A stretch of 64,000 nucleotides of DNA from CAYNWT01 sp964450955 (GTDB lineage: Bacteria; Planctomycetota; Planctomycetia; Planctomycetales; Planctomycetaceae): contig CAYVFI010000009.1 of NCBI GenBank assembly GCA_964450955.1, forward strand, positions 1-64,000, written 5' to 3'. This document shows, one piece after another, positions 62,301 through 64,000 of the stretch. Within the stretch, counting starts at the first letter, position 1. Each line of letters begins with the position of its first letter. The position numbers and the translations under genes were made by a program. The notes below the pieces were generated by a model. The model searched no databases. It worked only from the letters and a program-made list of their open reading frames with translations, and was not told where the DNA came from.

Positions 62301-64000
62301 GATATCGCGGTCGGCGATCGCGTGCTTGCCTGTGCGGTCGGTTGTTTTCGTTCGGTGTTGACGGTCGAACAGGAACGCGTCATGAAAATTCCGGCCAACC
62401 TAAGTCTGGCCGCTGCCGTGACGATGCCGGTCGCCTACATCACGGTTCTGTACGCGCTGCAAACGGTTGGGCGACTAAAAGCAGACGAGTCGCTGCTGGT
62501 TCACTCCGCCGCAGGTGGGGTTGGTAGTGCGGCGATGCATGTGGCTCGAATGAAGAACGCCAGAATCTTTGCGACCGCCGGAACAGAACCCAAACGAGCG
62601 CTGATTGACAAGTACGATGTCCAGCGCGTGATGAACTCTCGCGACCTTGAATTCTTCGACCATGTCATGGACGCAACCGATGGCGACGGTGTGGACATGG
62701 TGTTGAACTCTCTGGCTGGAAAAGCCATGACGCGAAGCCTGGCGTGCGTCGGAAATCGCGGGCGTTTTCTTGAACTGGGCAAACGTGATTTCTACGAGAA
62801 CACGTCTGTGGGCCTGTATCCGTTTCGGCACAACGTTTCTTATCACGCGATCGATCTGTCGCAGTTGATGGCGGAAAGTCCGCGTGAAGCGAATGGACTG
62901 TTACGCGACGTGTTTGAGGGACCCAACAGTCTTCCGCCACTGCCGCTACGAATATTGCCAGCCGCGCAAATACAAAACGGCTTCCGTCAGATGGGCCAGG
63001 GCACCCACATTGGCAAGCTTGTGGTCGATATGACGCAGACCTGGGGCATGGTTCTCCGAACTCCGGGCGATGCAAAGATTCGCGGCGATGCGACGTATCT
63101 GTTAACCGGAGCGTTCGGCGGTATCGGTTTGGAGACCGCCCGCTGGTTGGCCGATCGAGGCGCTAAGCACCTGGTGATGCTTAGCCGCAGTGGTCCGAAG
63201 ACGGACCACGCACGAGAGGCTTTGGACAAGATGCGATCCCTGGGTGTTGAAGTTCGCGTGGCAAAGTGTGATATCAACGATCCGGAAACATTGGCGAAGC
63301 TGCTGGCTGAGGTTCGCGACGAAATGCCGCCGATCGTCGGCGTGTTCCATCTGGCAATGGTGTTGGACGATGTCGTGATTGGTAAGCTGGATCGCGAACG
63401 ATTCCTGGGCGTGACGCGCCCCAAGGCCCACGGAGCGTGGCATCTGCATCGGCTGACACGTGACTGTCCGTTGGAGATGTTTGTTCTGTTTAGTTCGGTC
63501 AGTTCTGTTGTTGGAAACTTCGGACAGGCAAACTACGCAGCCGCAAACGCCGCTCTGGAATCACTGGCCGCGCATCGCCGCAGCCAGGGTTTGCCAGCGA
63601 CCGCGATTAACTGGGGTGTGCTTGGCGAAGTTGGCTACGTCGCAGAACGTGAAGACCTCAGTGAGTCGCTGGGCAAACTTGGGTTTACTGAAATGACGGT
63701 TGAAGACATCCGTGCGACAATGGACGCGTCGCTTGACGAAGGTAGTGTTGCGGCGGAGCTGCCTGCGACTGTCGCTGTTCGAGTCGACTGGCCGAAGCTT
63801 GGTCAGCGGTTCCGCAACGCGGTACTGACTCCGGGGATTATCTCCAGATTGGTCGCGTCCGACGAAGCTGAAGAAGAGACAACCGGCGGCGTTCGAGAAT
63901 TACTTGACGAAGCCGAACCTGCTGAGCGACGCGGCCTTATGCTGAACTTCACCAGGGCGCGCGTCGCACGTGTGCTTGGTATGTCGCCACAGAAAACCGA
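56352..64000 (+). CDS. Highly reducing type I polyketide synthase (5' part, cut by window edge)
   Basis: The frame is open from the ATG at 56352 to the window end, 2549 codons without a stop. Domain order: ketosynthase (about 30-455; C201 in DTACSSS, H336 in EAHGTGT, H374 in KTNLGHLEA), acyltransferase (576-880; S667 in GHSVGE and the HAFHSH motif that points to malonyl-CoA), dehydratase (937-1216; H966 in a slightly altered HxxxGxxxxP motif and D in HPALLDACFQ), C-methyltransferase (SAM loop LEIGAGTGGTT near 1443), enoylreductase (1913-2225; HSAAGGVGSAA), and ketoreductase (2247-2430; LTGAFGGIGLE, LDD motif, Y2395). The start of an ACP is at the edge (RARVARVLGM); its serine is beyond. This full reducing set with methylation is like iterative fungal-type HR-PKS. 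The product is unknown. Confidence 0.93.
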   Translation, partial: MPHETDSNATNGQRSHAAPSGDSPTRTKTPLAIIGYACRLPGGVVDAASYWQLLTEGIDAVSEVPSDRWNVKAFSGRAGLQGKSASRWGGFLDQIDQFEPECFGISPREARYIDPQQRLLLETTYDALEQAGIPYESLAGSRTGVFVGVSTGDYGQIQRNPTTQRGLSPFTAQGCSMSIAANRISYCLDLRGPSFIVDTACSSSLVALDRAAKSLADGESELAIVGGVNIIINPETFISFSQASMLSPDGRCKAFDASANGFVRAEGGGAFVLKRLDDAVRDGDHVYGVIIGSGTNQDGRTGGISMPNPEAQEDLLRDVYTDFGVDPSKIKYVEAHGTGTAVGDPSETQALGRVFGPGRTDDLIIGSCKTNLGHLEAASGVASMCKALLMLEHRKIPASLHFRNPNPHIPFDEHRLRVVTGLEPWPEQSADGEPADEPMIIGVNSFGFGGASAHVILAEYEPEPASVAPGASSSNGHNGVVAPPSDQPLVLSARSDKALRNLAENWITFLKKSGTSASLADVAFTAANRRSHFEHRLSMLAATKQEACEQLTAFLADESRSALHTGEARSAATQVGFVFCGQGPQAFQMGSELLKSEPVFRRVMEKIDGLLQPVVGWSLIEELSRDEDSSNIQKTLYAQPSLFAIHVALARLWESWGVVPSSVVGHSVGEIAAAHIAGILSLEDATKIIGHRGESLQQHAKPGSMIAVAMTQDDAKTILQDFAPAVCLAAVNSPQMMTLAGDSDAVDRLGGQLTQKKIWWKPLRVKHAFHSHLVDDARSMFMENIGEIVTHNPTCTMISTVTAEPVNADDLKADYWWDNIRQPVRFADAIQYLRKQSIDVFLELGPHPVLSGSIKQSRQADESAATVFASLERGEPNRRTMLAAVGGLFTQGVAMNWRKFWDESARMVDLPRHGWNRTTCWHESPDCRQHRLQPNYHPLLGNQTSGADHIWHSALDMQDKTWIADHRAGDRIIFPAAGLVELLIAAASRVLESGTVAIDDIGIQRGLFLRPDAVPTTQVTGEAAGGHLTIASRTNESEDVWTKHAIATFRELPTSIRPARLDIDAWKSAAMPASVTEFYDTFTAMGLNYGPAFTGVRELYRQENAALGRVSLPEDMAEEVGDYLAHPALLDACFQVLLEATPNENRLTDRMFLPERIDRVYFRQSPGANAWSEVRLRHTSSMRAVGDLRIFTADGEPAIEVFGLECRALILSTEKRDVNSFMFRTMWQQAPLPDTATVAVPLPTDRPLREQVDAADRTAVTTWHYELPEISENLQKQDRVATAYLMNGLRRMGFELVAGEVVNLAQLINDGLVIERHRPLFTACCERLVNEGRADKNEESVWTLTSGIEEHAKLDVATEWREALAKFPDIYPHLRLLELCGQDLEKVFSGELDALELLFNDEANDLLEQVYRDQAWTRYANTFIQKLCEGVAATTSADRPIRILEIGAGTGGTTAYTLPALPDHRAEYWFTDLSPFFLSKAEDKFRQHEFVRYALFDVEKDPVAQGLPLRAFDVIIAADVLHATGNLMASLRNCSELLVDGGMLVLRELTSTRPSFDLLFGLTDGWWNWKTKGDASRSNSALLMPDEWNELLVDAGFDQPTPSLTSRLSDDCAATIVARQPQRKDSAPVEIAVPAGELSEQNWMIFADEAGEGERLAQRLRTVGKRAVVVRAGEGFRAAGANNGDPVDAFTIAPDSFDDMTRVVRESGLFNQVGNDTTSVVHLWSTDITAAGNDVQSTQELIEHETRSCHSVMHLVQALTTDDIQPPERLILVTRGARDIDSDVSEAGALQGNLVGFARVVATEYRQLAVRLVDLDANATEIDVALWAELNGHDPQTEVAWRGPHRLVPRLEPMPAFTRLPASSGDSKSDKAAYAVVEGMDSGATTEARLEAARAVLFNPTHENMVPFELNIGRPGDLSSLSICEIERTPPGPDEVQIDVHFVALNFRDILKALGQFPAEDPAQLPAGDECAGIVSAVGSGVSDIAVGDRVLACAVGCFRSVLTVEQERVMKIPANLSLAAAVTMPVAYITVLYALQTVGRLKADESLLVHSAAGGVGSAAMHVARMKNARIFATAGTEPKRALIDKYDVQRVMNSRDLEFFDHVMDATDGDGVDMVLNSLAGKAMTRSLACVGNRGRFLELGKRDFYENTSVGLYPFRHNVSYHAIDLSQLMAESPREANGLLRDVFEGPNSLPPLPLRILPAAQIQNGFRQMGQGTHIGKLVVDMTQTWGMVLRTPGDAKIRGDATYLLTGAFGGIGLETARWLADRGAKHLVMLSRSGPKTDHAREALDKMRSLGVEVRVAKCDINDPETLAKLLAEVRDEMPPIVGVFHLAMVLDDVVIGKLDRERFLGVTRPKAHGAWHLHRLTRDCPLEMFVLFSSVSSVVGNFGQANYAAANAALESLAAHRRSQGLPATAINWGVLGEVGYVAEREDLSESLGKLGFTEMTVEDIRATMDASLDEGSVAAELPATVAVRVDWPKLGQRFRNAVLTPGIISRLVASDEAEEETTGGVRELLDEAEPAERRGLMLNFTRARVARVLGMSPQKT

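Overview
The window looks like chromosomal DNA from a planctomycete (order Planctomycetales; GC-rich, genus not assigned). The markers are two pairs of secreted PSCyt1/DUF1549/DUF1553 and Tat-exported DUF1501 proteins, a DUF1598 protein, an FGly-type sulfatase, a cysteine-poor thioredoxin-fold exported protein, and many short palindromic repeats, some lying inside reading frames. No rRNA, tRNA, CRISPR array, transposase, prophage or plasmid function was recognised.

Layout. 0.5-8 kb: DUF1598 protein, a translationally coupled moaE-moaA pair (molybdopterin) and a long divergent isoleucyl-tRNA synthetase, all on the minus strand. 7.6-11.8 kb (plus): secreted cupredoxin-like protein, S51/cyanophycinase-like protein, tandem PilZ protein, and a small SelW/Rdx-type protein whose CxxC motif is CxxU with an in-frame TGA, i.e. 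a predicted selenoprotein. 11.9-16 kb (minus): DUF1501 and PSCyt/DUF1549 pair. 16.1-17.9 kb (minus): arfB, cutA, secreted esterase. 18.2-19.2 kb: secreted protein with a clear terminator. 19.5-20.3 kb: larE-like gene. 20.6-30.7 kb (plus): double-haem-motif secreted protein, thiO, a tightly packed flavoprotein/radical SAM/metallophosphoesterase module, serA-dtd, a CvpA-like membrane protein and a CoA-binding protein. 30.7-35 kb: large planctomycete protein, then ftsL-like/ftsI. 35-40.4 kb (minus): BON protein, membrane protein, accA, Ser/Thr kinase, and a dehydroquinate-synthase-like protein without the usual zinc ligands.

40.7-52.6 kb is a polysaccharide/sulfate-ester-type degradation island: redoxin-like protein, sulfatase, DUF1501, a GxxExxY nuclease-like protein, PSCyt/DUF1549, a secreted FAD oxidoreductase and an Nramp-like transporter. 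It is laced with five loci of one repeat family built on CGCAGATT units, seen nowhere else in the window. 52.9-55.8 kb: Crp/Fnr regulator and a lipoprotein lipase. 56.35 kb to the right edge: the first 2549 codons of a highly reducing type I polyketide synthase (KS-AT-DH-CMeT-ER-KR-start of ACP), cut by the window edge.

The most interesting points are the predicted selenoprotein and its SECIS-like hairpin, palindromes captured in frame by ileS and a DUF1501 gene, the CGCAGATT family with its associated GxxExxY gene, the flavoprotein/radical SAM/phosphoesterase operon, and several enzymes that lack family-defining residues. Residue positions count from the starts given here. Everything rests on reading the sequence; no database search was run.
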